Positions 23,774-33,299 of a stretch of DNA of 64,000 nucleotides are shown piece after piece; within the stretch, counting starts at the first letter, position 1; each line of letters opens with the position of its first letter. Both the position numbers and the translations under genes were made by a program. The DNA comes from Gammaproteobacteria bacterium (GTDB lineage: Bacteria; Pseudomonadota; Gammaproteobacteria; Pseudomonadales; Halieaceae), in contig JANSYN010000006.1 of the NCBI GenBank assembly GCA_024742415.1, positions 186,001-250,000 of the forward strand, written 5' to 3'. The notes under the pieces are model-generated. The model did no database searches, was not told the origin of the DNA, and saw only the letters and a program-made list of their open reading frames with translations.

Positions 23774-25687
23774 CTATGGCCAAGCAAGCGGAGAGAGATC
23801 CACATACGGATACGCTTCGGTGCCACGGCGGGCGTTCTCTACATAGCGAATGTTGAATCCCGCCCTGCGCTGCGGCGTGTCGTTGGGTGAACTGCCGTGC
23901 AAGAGCCACGAATGAAAAACCAGAAACTCGCCGCGCTTCATCACCAGGGGAATCGCTTGCGCCACTTCCTCTTCGGTTAGCGCGCCCGTCTCGAGCAGGT
24001 TGGCATGAAAGTTCATGCGATAGTCGCCGTAAAGTGTGGTGTGTGTGCCGGGCAGTATGCACAGCGGGCCGGAATCCGGGCCCACGTCATCCAGCGCCAG
24101 CCAGACGGTGTAGGTGGGCACCGGGTTGTCCTGTGCATCGTAGCCACCGTTCTTGCTACCCACATCCTGGTGCCAGGGCACGATGGCGTGTTTGGGTTGC
24201 GTCTGCGCCGTAAAACCCACTTTCGTATGAATGCGTGTCTTGAAGATCGACAGGTCATCGCTACCGACCAATGCCGCCACGCGCTCGGTGATCGAAGGAT
24301 GCGTGCACAGGCGGAAGAACTGTGGGTCCTTCAGGTGAACATCCTTGCGTTCTTTCACGGGTACAAATACCGACTCAAGGCCTTCGATATCGGAAGCGAA
24401 GGGCCCTGCGTAACCGAGCGTTCTGAACTGCTCAACCTGCGCCGCATCGACATCCGCAGCATAAGTGTGCTGCGACTGCGCCGCCGCTGCCCTGGGAATG
24501 GTGCCCAGGTTTTTCCAGCGCTGCGGGTGATCCCAGAACGCATCGCGCCCGCCATAAAACTCCTCCAGGGCACCGTCCATCAATTGTGCCGTGCGCACCG
24601 CCACCTGCAGATGGTCGCGATTGTCGCCCTGCGTGCCGGCACTGTGGGCAATCGCTTCGAACAAGCCCAGGTGCGTATTGGCAGGTTTGGCAAACTGCCA
24701 GCGCTGTTTCTTTAACGGCCAGTACTTGTTGCGTAGCTTTTTACGCGTGCGATTGAACCAGGAGCCCTTCCAGGTATTTTGCAGCGTCTGGTCAACTTCC
24801 AGTATCACAGCGCCGGATTGCTTCAGGGCGGAGCAGCGAATGCGGCCGTGGAAACCCTCCAGTACCAGCTCATCGGCTTTGTCGATCGCGGCAAAATTCC
24901 AGCTTGCATGCCCGTGCACGCTATTGCCGTCCTGGGCACGACCGTGAAAATGCAGCGCACTGAAGTGCTCGGTAACATCCAGGGGCACCAGGTTTTGCGC
25001 ATCGCCGCTGACAAACTCCAGCGGTCCACAAAACAAGTCGATCAGGTCGAGCACGTGGCCGGCAAGATCGTAAAAGCGACCACCACCGGAACGCGCAGGG
25101 TCAGCGCGCCAGTTGTCGCCCTCGGCCCGCCGTTCCCTGAATTCATAACGCACCGCAACCAGCGGGCCGATAGCGCCCTCCTGCAACAGTGCCTTCACCT
25201 TCTGGAACTTGTCCTGGTAGCGTCGGTAATAGGATGCATAGCCGGGCACTTGCGCCGCCTCACACAGCGCGGCGATCGCACCGGTTTCAGCCGCACAGCG
25301 CCCCGCCGGTTTCTCGATCAGCACACCCTTGCCGGCAGCGACGGCCATCCGGGCATAGTGCAGGTGAAGATCGGGCGGCGTGGCGATGTACACCATATCC
25401 ACATCCGGATGTGCCACTACTTCCTGTGCATCCGTGGTGGTATGGGGTACGGCGTACTTTTGCGCAAAGCGTTGCAATTTTTCTTCATCGTTACGCATGG
25501 CACTGACGATTGACTGTCCATTGGCGGCGACAATGCCCGCTGCGGCCTTGCGCTCTACCACGTCGCCACAGCCAATAATTCCCCAACGTAGGCGCGACAC
25601 GGGCGCGGCAGACGCTGCGGGTGTCGCAGTTTCGGTGTCTGGGGACGCTGTCGCAGATGCCGCCGGCGGGGTCTCGTTCATCGTCAT
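23774..25687 (-). CDS. Fusion: Gfo/Idh/MocA oxidoreductase + PhyH-type dioxygenase
   Basis: One continuous 637-residue reading frame carries two enzymes. After an Ala/Thr/Pro-rich tail of about 30 residues, residues 33-370 form a Gfo/Idh/MocA dehydrogenase: NAD loop WGIIGCGDV, YIATPPDLH and catalytic GVLIEKPAGR. Residues from about 400 to 637 form a phytanoyl-CoA-dioxygenase-like Fe(II)/2-oxoglutarate domain: iron ligands H and D in VPWHQDVGS, the distal H in FHSWLLHGSSPN, and R in RRAGFNIRYV for 2-oxoglutarate. I see no frameshift or internal start that would split them. The first part suggests a sugar or inositol substrate, the second hydroxylation of a lipid or small molecule. The gene lies 32 bp upstream of the FkbM methyltransferase and downstream of another 2OG oxygenase, in one minus-strand group. 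Confidence 0.85.
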   Translation of the reverse strand: MTMNETPPAASATASPDTETATPAASAAPVSRLRWGIIGCGDVVERKAAAGIVAANGQSIVSAMRNDEEKLQRFAQKYAVPHTTTDAQEVVAHPDVDMVYIATPPDLHLHYARMAVAAGKGVLIEKPAGRCAAETGAIAALCEAAQVPGYASYYRRYQDKFQKVKALLQEGAIGPLVAVRYEFRERRAEGDNWRADPARSGGGRFYDLAGHVLDLIDLFCGPLEFVSGDAQNLVPLDVTEHFSALHFHGRAQDGNSVHGHASWNFAAIDKADELVLEGFHGRIRCSALKQSGAVILEVDQTLQNTWKGSWFNRTRKKLRNKYWPLKKQRWQFAKPANTHLGLFEAIAHSAGTQGDNRDHLQVAVRTAQLMDGALEEFYGGRDAFWDHPQRWKNLGTIPRAAAAQSQHTYAADVDAAQVEQFRTLGYAGPFASDIEGLESVFVPVKERKDVHLKDPQFFRLCTHPSITERVAALVGSDDLSIFKTRIHTKVGFTAQTQPKHAIVPWHQDVGSKNGGYDAQDNPVPTYTVWLALDDVGPDSGPLCILPGTHTTLYGDYRMNFHANLLETGALTEEEVAQAIPLVMKRGEFLVFHSWLLHGSSPNDTPQRRAGFNIRYVENARRGTEAYPYVDLSPLAWP

Positions 25688-25788
25688 AAGGATCTCTTGT
25701 TCATCTCCAGCGGTGGCTACTGCATGTGCCAGGGGCTGCCCAATACCGCCAGGGCAGGCAAGTATTTGCCAGGCGCGAGCACGCGCCG

Positions 25789-26535
25789 CTAAAAAACCGT
25801 CTGCTGTCCCGGCTCTGGTGCAGGCTCGCCCTTGAGCATACCGGCAATTCGCTTGCGCAGTTTTTTGATTGGCCTGGCCTTCTCATAGCGCACAATAAAC
25901 ACCTTGCGATAGGAGTCCTGCGGACAATCCAGTGCCTTCACGGCGTGCCAGGACTTTTGCCCGCGGCCAAAAATCAGGCTGTGATTCTCTCCGATAACCG
26001 CTTCTGTGCAGTTATAAAACTGCTCCACCGGCGGGCTGGTATCGCGCTTGAACTCGCCGTGGTCATCCAGAATCAGGGTCTGGCCGCCCCATTCAGCACG
26101 CCAGTCCTGTTCAGTGTTCATGTAAAAAATCTGCGTGCCCACTTTGCGGCGCGAGTCCACGTGCGGCGACACCGAAGCGCCCCTGGGCGTGTAGTGCCAC
26201 TGGAAACTGAACTTGACGTTGTTGACTTCAAACAGGCGGCGCACAAAATCGCGATAGGTGTCGCTGCACAGTTCATCGATGAACGCGCGCCAGTGAGGGC
26301 TGATGTCCAGGTCAGGACAGTACTCGAGCATGTAACGGTCGTGAGAGGTCTGGCCAAACTTGCGCTCGTAGCCGAAGGTTGGGGTGAACTGCTCCAGCGG
26401 TGGCATCTCTTCGATTAACCGGGGCAGCATGTCCGGCAGTATCATGCCCACCGGGTTGAGCCACGGGTATGGCTGGGCGTCGCGAAAACTATTCACGTCA
26501 ATCGCATTCATCAGTTCGGTGTTCAGGTATTGCAC
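25789..26535 (-). CDS. 2-oxoglutarate/Fe(II)-dependent oxygenase
   Basis: A 248-residue protein with a Fe(II)/2OG oxygenase core. The facial triad is seen as H and D in VSPHVDSRRKVG and H in KSWHAVKAL, with the 2OG-binding arginine candidate in SYRKVFIVRY. The family resembles prolyl-4-hydroxylase-like or 2OG-FeII_Oxy_3 domains found near polysaccharide and FkbM genes. Start is GTG at 26535, with GAAGGG upstream; ATG at 26511 is an alternative with a weaker site. About 100 bases separate it from the fusion gene downstream. The substrate is unknown; hydroxylation of a lipid or sugar of this locus would fit. Confidence 0.75.
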   Translation of the reverse strand: MQYLNTELMNAIDVNSFRDAQPYPWLNPVGMILPDMLPRLIEEMPPLEQFTPTFGYERKFGQTSHDRYMLEYCPDLDISPHWRAFIDELCSDTYRDFVRRLFEVNNVKFSFQWHYTPRGASVSPHVDSRRKVGTQIFYMNTEQDWRAEWGGQTLILDDHGEFKRDTSPPVEQFYNCTEAVIGENHSLIFGRGQKSWHAVKALDCPQDSYRKVFIVRYEKARPIKKLRKRIAGMLKGEPAPEPGQQTVF

Positions 26536-26712
26536 CGCTGCGCCCTTCGTCTACTGCGTTACACGTCGAACAAAAAAATCGGGAGACCGCGCAGGAGCGG
26601 CCAGCGCCACCTGTAGCTTACGCAGGCCATACGCGGCCGCCCCTGACCCCGGCGCAAGTATACCGCCTGCCCGTTGCGCAATACAGGCCGGGTAATGCAG
26701 CAGATTGCCGGT

Positions 26713-27996
26713 TCAGTGACCGCCTACCAGCGAAAACAGGGCGCCGGAGGGGCGCGACAGGCCCGCGCGGCGTCTCGCTGACAGCAGCGCCGCGCCACTG
26801 ATACGTGCGGTTCTTAAATCGCCAAAAGGTGACCCCAACCCGCTGTTGACGATCAATGCCACGGATAATTCGCTTTGTGGATCGGCCCAGGCGCCCGAGC
26901 CGCCAAACCCGAAGTGGCCAAAGCCCTGCTGCGGTATGCCCCGCAGGGTGAAGACGCCATGGTAGCCAAGGCGCCAGCGCATATCGAAGGGGATAACCGA
27001 AAGTTTGCCCGTGGCCGCCTGCGGCTGCGTGGCCTGGGCGAGCGTATCTTGTGAGAGCAATCGAACACCACCCAGCTCGCCACCATTGGCCAGCACCGCG
27101 TACAACTTGGCCAGTGAGCGCGCCGTAAACAGCCCATTGGCCGCAGGTATCGCGGCGCGCAGGCATTCCGGCGAATCAAACTCAAACTCGCTAACCCCGT
27201 TGGGCGCCAGCGCATCGAAAATACTGGACAGGTCAGAGTCCACTCCCAGCCGGCGCAGACCGGCCGACAGACCACTCAAGCCTCGCTGCAGGCCACTGCC
27301 AAAGGAGGTTCTGCTCAGGCGGCGCGTGGCATCGGGAAACAGCAACTGGGCGGCGCGCGGCAACTCGCTGTTGGGCGCGCCAATGAAGAGCCCGTCCAGG
27401 CCCAGGGGGACCGCGAGGTCTTTTTTCACCAGTTGGGAAAACTTCTTCCCGGTGACACGCTGCAAAATCTCGCCCACCAGAAACCCGTAGGTCAGCCCGT
27501 GGTAACCGGTGCGTTCGCCCGGCGTATGTATGGGCTTGCTCTGCTCTATGACCTTCACCATGTGCTCCCAGTCCATCATCCGGTCGATGTGGTCAATCAT
27601 CTGGCGAATGTGGTACAGGCCACTTTGGTGCGACAACACCTGGCGCACGGTGATCGCCGCCTTGCCATTGGCGGCAAACTCAGGCCAGTAATGCGCGACT
27701 TTTTCATCGTAGTCGATCAACCCTCTGTCGGCGTAGATGTGCAGCAACGTCGAGGCAACGCCCTTGGTGGTGGAGAAGCTTGGCGCCATGGTGTCGCGCG
27801 ACCACGGCTTGTTGTCTTCATCGGCATAGCCTCCCCACAGGTCCACCACGCATTGGCCGCGGTGATACACGCATACCGCAGCGCCGCCGGGATAGTCGTT
27901 CAACTGTTGCCTCAGGGTGTGTTCAACGGCGCCAAATGCCGGGTGTGACATACCATCAATGTGCACCTTGCGCGCACGCAGAGCCTTGATCGTCAT
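26713..27996 (-). CDS. Beta-lactamase-fold serine hydrolase (EstB-like esterase)
   Basis: A 427-residue class C beta-lactamase-related hydrolase. The nucleophile motif S-x-x-K is STTK in PSFSTTKGVAS (about residue 78), the tyrosine motif is YHGLTYGF, and the third block is GFGHFGFGGSGAW in place of the KTG triad. That pattern fits esterases of family VIII rather than true beta-lactamases. There is no signal peptide, so it is probably cytoplasmic. The ATG at 27996 has GAGGG seven bases upstream. It lies upstream of the oxygenase genes but 177 bases away, so a common operon is uncertain. The substrate may be a lipid or small ester; resistance to beta-lactams is not supported. Confidence 0.82.
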   Translation of the reverse strand: MTIKALRARKVHIDGMSHPAFGAVEHTLRQQLNDYPGGAAVCVYHRGQCVVDLWGGYADEDNKPWSRDTMAPSFSTTKGVASTLLHIYADRGLIDYDEKVAHYWPEFAANGKAAITVRQVLSHQSGLYHIRQMIDHIDRMMDWEHMVKVIEQSKPIHTPGERTGYHGLTYGFLVGEILQRVTGKKFSQLVKKDLAVPLGLDGLFIGAPNSELPRAAQLLFPDATRRLSRTSFGSGLQRGLSGLSAGLRRLGVDSDLSSIFDALAPNGVSEFEFDSPECLRAAIPAANGLFTARSLAKLYAVLANGGELGGVRLLSQDTLAQATQPQAATGKLSVIPFDMRWRLGYHGVFTLRGIPQQGFGHFGFGGSGAWADPQSELSVALIVNSGLGSPFGDLRTARISGAALLSARRRAGLSRPSGALFSLVGGH

Positions 27997-28249
27997 GCAT
28001 TGCCCTCAATTATCATTATTGTTGGGGCCGCCGAAACGCGCTGTCCCGACCCCCTGATCGAAACATAACACAGGACTGCGCGCGGTATCGAACCAGGGCA
28101 TCGGCTTGAGGGCGCTATCTGAACAGGCCGCGGGCGGGTGCGGCAAAAGCCATGCCGAAGCGGGCAAAACATCCGCAGGTCCCGTATCATGAGAGGCGAC
28201 TGGCAACCGCTGGGTTGCCTGCGTCGAGCCCCTAACTGAGGAACTCACC

Positions 28250-30106
28250 ATGGTGCGCATTCTGTCTATTATTGCTGGTCTGGTACTGGTCGTTGTTATT
28301 GCGGCGGTTGTCCTGGTGCCGATGTTTGTCGACCAGGACAAGGTCATCGCCCTTGCCGCAGACACACTCAGGGAAGAGACAGGAGCAACGCTGGAGGTCA
28401 ACGGCGAACTGGACATCACCGTATTCCCGGTACTGGGAGTGAGCTTCACACAGGCGACGATCACCATGCCGAACAAGACCGCGCCCGACCTCGAGCTTGG
28501 CTCGGCAAACATCGGCGTACAGTTCATGCCATTGCTGCGTGGCCAGGTGCAGGTCAACAGCATTGAGGTAGACGGGGTTACCGCGCGACTGGAATCGGCG
28601 CCGGATACCACGCGCATCGATACCGGCACACTTAGCGACGCCGAGTTGGAAGCCTACTACGCCAAGCGCCGCCAAGCCCAGCAGGCGGCGCAGGACGCCG
28701 TCGGCGCGGAGGCGGCGCTGGCGGTGCCGCTGGCGCTGTCGGTCGCCCGGCTGTCTATCAGCAATACCCGCATTGAAACGCTCGACACCGCGACCGGGCA
28801 AACCAGCGTTATGGAACTGCTCAGCCTGGCAGCGCGAGATCTCAACCTCGAAAACCGTCCTATTCCGCTGTCTGCAACGGTGCGTATACCCGGCCAGGCG
28901 CCGATCAGCATCGTCGCCGATGGCCAGGTCCAGGTGGACCAGGACGCAGAGCAGGCGCGCTTCAATGAGCTGGCGGTAACGATCACCGGCGCCACGGCAG
29001 CGCCGCTGGAACTGAGCCTGTCCGGCCGCTATGACCTGCAGAGACAGGCGGCCGATGCTGATATCCAGATTAGCGCGGGCGAGGTCCAGGGCGCGGGCAC
29101 GCTGCGCTATGCCAGTTTTGAAAGCCCGCAGATCGATGCCAATCTGCGCATGAACCTGTTTGACCCGGTGCTGTTCGCGCTGGCGGGGCCCGAGGCAGCA
29201 CAAACCGAAAGCACCGACATGCCGGCGGAAGCGCCAACCGGCGACGAGCCGCTGCCGCTGGACGCACTGCGCGCCATCGACACACGCGCCAGCCTTGTCA
29301 TCGACACCGCGCGCTTTGACCAACACGACATCAACGATCTAACCGTCAAGCTGCGCGCCAAAGAGGGCGTTGTGACATTAAGCGAGCTGTCGGGCACCGT
29401 GCACGGCGGGCAGTTGCTGGCCAGCGCCACGCTCAATGGTCGGCTGAGTACCGCCACCGTAGAGACCCAGGGTGCGGTGACCGCGCTGGACCTCAATACC
29501 GCACTGAGCGCAGCAGGCGTACCCGACAGGGTGACCGGCAACGCAACCGTGCAGTGGCAACTCACCGGCAGCGGCAAAACCGCCAATGCGCTGACGGGCT
29601 CCCTGGCGGGGCCCATCGAGCTCAATACACAGGATGTGACGCTCAAGGGCACCAGCGTAGAGAAGCTCGTCTGTCAGGCAGTCGCATTGACCAACCAGGA
29701 GAAACTCACCTCGACGTTTGCGCCGGATACACCGTTCACCCATGTTTCTGCCAGTATTGCCCTCAAGGACGGGGTGGCCGCCCTGCAGCCCCTGCGGGCC
29801 GAGCTGCCCAACATCAGCCTGTCGGGCAGCGGCACCTTCGACCTGCTCAAGCAAGACCTCAACACCACGTTCAAGGCGCGCCTGTCGCCGGGCCTTGAGG
29901 AACTCGACAGCGCCTGCCGCGTGAGCAAACGCGTCAGTGCGATAGATTTTCCCGTGGCCTGTCGGGGCAATCTGGCCCAGCCCGCTGGCAACCTGTGCGC
30001 GATCGACACCGAGGCGATCATCCGTGACATGGCCGTCAACGAGGGCCGCAAGAAAGTCGAGAAAGAAGCCGGCAAGCTGCTCAACAAGTTTTTTGGCAAG
30101 GAGTAA
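28250..30106 (+). CDS. AsmA-family protein
   Basis: A 618-residue AsmA-like protein. A single N-terminal membrane anchor (about residues 5-25, ILSIIAGLVLVVVIAAVVL) is followed by the typical AsmA start, VNGELDITVFPVLGVSF, and a long periplasmic region of repeated beta-strands. The C-terminus has four cysteines (LVCQA, SACRV, VACRG, NLCAI) that could form disulfides, and an Arg/Lys-rich end. AsmA-family proteins are now seen as bridge-like lipid carriers between inner and outer membranes. The protein is shorter than YhdP or TamB and close to AsmA in size. It is a single gene with its ATG after GAGGAACTCACC. Confidence 0.87.
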   Translation: MVRILSIIAGLVLVVVIAAVVLVPMFVDQDKVIALAADTLREETGATLEVNGELDITVFPVLGVSFTQATITMPNKTAPDLELGSANIGVQFMPLLRGQVQVNSIEVDGVTARLESAPDTTRIDTGTLSDAELEAYYAKRRQAQQAAQDAVGAEAALAVPLALSVARLSISNTRIETLDTATGQTSVMELLSLAARDLNLENRPIPLSATVRIPGQAPISIVADGQVQVDQDAEQARFNELAVTITGATAAPLELSLSGRYDLQRQAADADIQISAGEVQGAGTLRYASFESPQIDANLRMNLFDPVLFALAGPEAAQTESTDMPAEAPTGDEPLPLDALRAIDTRASLVIDTARFDQHDINDLTVKLRAKEGVVTLSELSGTVHGGQLLASATLNGRLSTATVETQGAVTALDLNTALSAAGVPDRVTGNATVQWQLTGSGKTANALTGSLAGPIELNTQDVTLKGTSVEKLVCQAVALTNQEKLTSTFAPDTPFTHVSASIALKDGVAALQPLRAELPNISLSGSGTFDLLKQDLNTTFKARLSPGLEELDSACRVSKRVSAIDFPVACRGNLAQPAGNLCAIDTEAIIRDMAVNEGRKKVEKEAGKLLNKFFGKE

Positions 30107-30229
30107 CCGCCCGCGACGACCGATTCTTTAGCGGGCTGTTCGGTTACGTTCTTTGGCCGCGTGTTTGGTCGCCAGCCGCCGGGCCGGGGCGCACTCGAGC
30201 CTGTCTGTGCCGGGGCCTGGCGCTCGCGC

Positions 30230-30589
30230 CTAGTTCAGCACCCGGTAACCGCGGCCAGACAAACAGCGCTTTACGACCTGCACCTTATCGCGCTCACCCT
30301 CATTCACACCTTTGGCACCCCCGGTCACGGCACCGGCGCCAGCACCCCGTGCAGCGCCATCAGCGCCGCCGAAGATTGCACCCACCGCACCGCCAATCAC
30401 GGCGCCCGAGGCTGCGCTGCGCGTTGCCTTCTGCTGCGTTTGTACGCCGTCAGCATAGGTGCGACATTCAGCCAGGTCGTCAGCGTAGGCCGTCATGTTC
30501 ACGCCCTTGGTATCAATGATGATTTCATCGGTGGTGGTGCAGGCGGCCAGGGCCAGCAGCACCGTGCCTGTCATTATCGGTTTGAACAT
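30230..30589 (-). CDS. Small glycine-zipper lipoprotein
   Basis: A 119-residue envelope protein. The ATG at 30589 has a strong GGAGG site, and the product starts with a lipoprotein signal ending LALAAC at about residue 17. The middle holds a Gly/Ala-rich zipper (about residues 57-92, with GAVIGGAVGAIFGGADGAAR), the type of segment that packs helices in membranes, as in the SlyB and YMGG families. Two further cysteines (AECRT, KRCLS) could be paired. It is convergent with asmA. The function is unknown; an outer-membrane-associated location is inferred. Confidence 0.8.
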   Translation of the reverse strand: MFKPIMTGTVLLALAACTTTDEIIIDTKGVNMTAYADDLAECRTYADGVQTQQKATRSAASGAVIGGAVGAIFGGADGAARGAGAGAVTGGAKGVNEGERDKVQVVKRCLSGRGYRVLN

Positions 30590-30734
30590 TAACCGCCTCC
30601 ATAAGCTGTGCGCCTTGCCAGCAGGCATTGCGCCTGCGCAAAAACACCATCTGCGAATACGTGCATACTATTTAACTGCCACAAAAAAGGGAAATATCCA
30701 CCCGGGCGGCGCAGATGAAAGCGTGCCTATGAGC

Positions 30735-30740
30735 TACAAT
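30735..30740 (+). promoter_or_regulatory. Possible -10 element for the WS/DGAT gene
   Basis: TACAAT lies 36 bases before the ATG at 30776; CGGGAG provides the ribosome binding site. No clear -35 hexamer was found. Confidence 0.3.
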
Positions 30741-30775
30741 CCATTCATCTTACAACCCCTTCGGGAGCCCTAAAC

Positions 30776-32215
30776 ATGCGCCAGCTAACCGGCCTGGACG
30801 CCTCTTTCCTCTACCTGGAAACGCCCAACGCACCGATGCACATATCGGGCCTGTCCATCTACGACCAGTCTACCGCGCCCAATGGCACCGTGCGTTTCAA
30901 GGAGATCATCGAGAACACCCACCAGCGTGTTCTGGGCTTGCCCGTAATGACGCAAAAACTGGTCGAGGTGCCACTGGGCCTGGATCACCCCTATTGGGTG
31001 ACCGACGGCGCCTTCGACCCGGAGTTTCACATTCGTCACATCGCGCTGCCCAAACCCGGTGACTGGCGTCAGCTGTGCATTCTCATTTCCCGCCTGCATT
31101 CGCGCCCGCTGGACCGGGATCGTCCCCTGTGGGAAATGTATATCATTGAAGGCCTGGACAACGTAGAAGGCTTGCCCAAGGGCTGTTTTGCGATGTTCTC
31201 CAAGACTCATCATGCCGCCATAGACGGCACATCAGGCATTGAGATGATTGCCGCCATCCATGACCTGTCGCCGGATTACACACGCAACCACGGCAGCGCG
31301 ACGATCAACGTCGATTCCACGCCCTCCAGGCTCGAGCTGCTGCTGCGTTCGCAAATCAACAACATACGCAAGCCGTTCAACTTCATCAGCGTGGCGCGCA
31401 ACACCGTGCCGGGCATGGCCAAGGCGGTTGCGGGCATTCGCCAGGGCAAGCTCAGCCGCGTGAAAGACATCCCGCGCACGCGTTTCAATGGCAAGGTCTC
31501 GCCGCACCGCGTGTTCAACGCCATCGAAGTGCCACTGGAGGACGTCAAGCAGATCAAGAACGCGATTGCAGGCGCCACCGTCAATGACGCGGCCATCACT
31601 ATCGTCGGCGGCGCGCTGCGCAAGTACCTGGAAGGCCATGGCGAATTACCCGCGGAGTCGCTGGCGGCTATGGCACCGGTCAATGTGCGCTCTGACAAGG
31701 ACTCCACCGGCGGCAACATCGTATCCACCATGACGGTGCAGGTGCGCAGCGATATTGCCGACCCAATGGAGCGCCTGCAGGCGGTCAGGGAAGGCACCAG
31801 CAAGGCCAAGGAGCTGACCAACGCCATTGGCGCCAAGGCCATGACTGACTACTCGCAGTTTATTCCCTCGATGCTCACCGCAGAAGCCGCACGGCTCGCC
31901 AGCCGCTGGGGTCTGCTCAATCGCATGAGCCCGCAGTTCAACTGCGTGATTACCAATGTTCCAGGGCCACCCATCCCGCTTTACAACACGGGCGCCAGAA
32001 TGGTCGCCAACTACGGCACCGGGCCGGTATTTGACGGCCTGGGGCTGTTCCATGTGATCAGCAGTTACTGCGGCGCATTTGTGGTCAGTGCCACCAGCTG
32101 TCGCGTGATGATGCCCGACCCGGATTTCTACAAGGCCTGCCTCATGGCGAGCTTCGAGGAGCTGCGCGATGCGGCGCAGAAACCCAGGCGCAAGAAAAAA
32201 TCCGCCCGCGCATAA
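30776..32215 (+). CDS. Wax ester synthase / diacylglycerol acyltransferase (WS/DGAT)
   Basis: A 479-residue bifunctional acyltransferase that esterifies fatty alcohols or diacylglycerol with acyl-CoA to give wax esters or triacylglycerol as storage lipid. It begins with the family signature MRQLTGLDASFLYLETP. The catalytic HHxxxDG motif is H145-H146-AAI-D150-G151 in KTHHAAIDGTSG. Further conserved parts are PLDRDRPLWEMYIIEG, NDAAITIVGGALR, VNVRSDKD and the C-terminal NCVITNVPGPPIPLY. It is a typical full-length protein. The enoyl-CoA hydratase gene follows after 144 bases in the same direction. Marine hydrocarbon-degrading gammaproteobacteria commonly carry such enzymes. Confidence 0.93.
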   Translation: MRQLTGLDASFLYLETPNAPMHISGLSIYDQSTAPNGTVRFKEIIENTHQRVLGLPVMTQKLVEVPLGLDHPYWVTDGAFDPEFHIRHIALPKPGDWRQLCILISRLHSRPLDRDRPLWEMYIIEGLDNVEGLPKGCFAMFSKTHHAAIDGTSGIEMIAAIHDLSPDYTRNHGSATINVDSTPSRLELLLRSQINNIRKPFNFISVARNTVPGMAKAVAGIRQGKLSRVKDIPRTRFNGKVSPHRVFNAIEVPLEDVKQIKNAIAGATVNDAAITIVGGALRKYLEGHGELPAESLAAMAPVNVRSDKDSTGGNIVSTMTVQVRSDIADPMERLQAVREGTSKAKELTNAIGAKAMTDYSQFIPSMLTAEAARLASRWGLLNRMSPQFNCVITNVPGPPIPLYNTGARMVANYGTGPVFDGLGLFHVISSYCGAFVVSATSCRVMMPDPDFYKACLMASFEELRDAAQKPRRKKKSARA

Positions 32216-32359
32216 ACCGGCAGTGCCCCGCGCAGCGCCCGCGAACACAGCTGCGGAAACACCGGTTACCGGGCCGTCGCGCGCAACGGCCAGGCGCCCG
32301 GCCCGCCGGGCCTGCACCGCACGGCCACCAGAACCCGCAACGATCCAGAGAGAGCCAGC

Positions 32360-33163
32360 ATGAGCAACACAACCTGGGAGTATCTGCAGCTTGAACGCGC
32401 AGGACGCGTGCTTGAAGTCAGTTTTCGATCCGGCAACAAAGTCAACAGCCTGAACACCGCGCTGATGCGGGAACTCACCGCTCTGGCGCAGGAACTGCAA
32501 TTCGACAGCGAGCTGAGTGCGATCATATTGAGCGGCACACAGGACATGTTCACCGCCGGTATGGACCTCAACGAAGCCAGGGATGCACAGGCGCAGGCGC
32601 TCACCCTGGCGCAACGCCGCCAGCAGGTCAAAGTAGGCCCGCAGATGTGTGCTGCCTGGGAGGCCCTGGAACAGGTCACCATCGCCGCCATTGAGGGCTG
32701 GTGTATCGGCGGTGGCGCTGCGCTGGCAGTGGCCTGCGACTGGCGCGTGGCAGCTGATGACGCGCGTTTTTATGTGCCCGAACTGAAACTGGGCATGAAC
32801 ATGAGCTGGCAGAGCATACCGCGATTCAACCAGCTCATCGGCCCGGCAAAAACCAAGGAGTTACTGATACTGGCGGAGCCTGTCGACATGGCCACGGCCG
32901 AGCGCTGGGGCCTGGTGGATCATCTCACGCTGCCGGGCCACGCGCTGCACAGGGCCCGCGCGCTGGCCGACAAGGTGGCCGCCATGCCTCCGGTGCCGGT
33001 ACGCATGGCCAAACGTGGCGTCACCGAACACGCCGCGGCCCTGGGCGCAGCCACCAGCTTTATGGACGGCGATCAGTTCCTGCTGGCGCAAGGCGCCGAA
33101 GACGCACTGGAGGGCGCGCTGGCATTCTTCGAAAAACGCGACCCGCACTTTACCGGCAACTAG
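32360..33163 (+). CDS. Enoyl-CoA hydratase/isomerase family protein
   Basis: A 267-residue crotonase-fold protein. The oxyanion-hole segments are seen as MFTAGMDLNEA and EGWCIGGGAALAVACDWRVA; the second catalytic position is in FYVPELKLGMN, where the usual catalytic glutamate corresponds to the E of VPELKL. Reaction: hydration or isomerisation of an enoyl-CoA. The ATG at 32360 has AGAGAG upstream. It follows the WS/DGAT gene but is not tightly coupled. The acyl substrate is unknown. Confidence 0.88.
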   Translation: MSNTTWEYLQLERAGRVLEVSFRSGNKVNSLNTALMRELTALAQELQFDSELSAIILSGTQDMFTAGMDLNEARDAQAQALTLAQRRQQVKVGPQMCAAWEALEQVTIAAIEGWCIGGGAALAVACDWRVAADDARFYVPELKLGMNMSWQSIPRFNQLIGPAKTKELLILAEPVDMATAERWGLVDHLTLPGHALHRARALADKVAAMPPVPVRMAKRGVTEHAAALGAATSFMDGDQFLLAQGAEDALEGALAFFEKRDPHFTGN

Positions 33164-33299
33164 ACACCCCTATCGCTACCGGGCAGCCAGCCGGAAGCCC
33201 CACTGTGCAGGCGCGCACCCCAGCCCTGGCGATTTCCAGCCGGAGTCTGGTGGGCTACAGGCCAGGGTCTGACAGGCACTGCCAAGGCGGCACCCGACA

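Noticed and set aside
26713..27996. Beta-lactamase (antibiotic resistance)
   Set aside because: It has the STTK nucleophile but no signal peptide and no KTG triad; family VIII esterases fit better.
28232..29326. Antisense open frame of 364 codons opposite asmA
   Set aside because: The product is Arg/Gln-rich without motifs, and the plus-strand AsmA protein has a clear anchor and family sequence.
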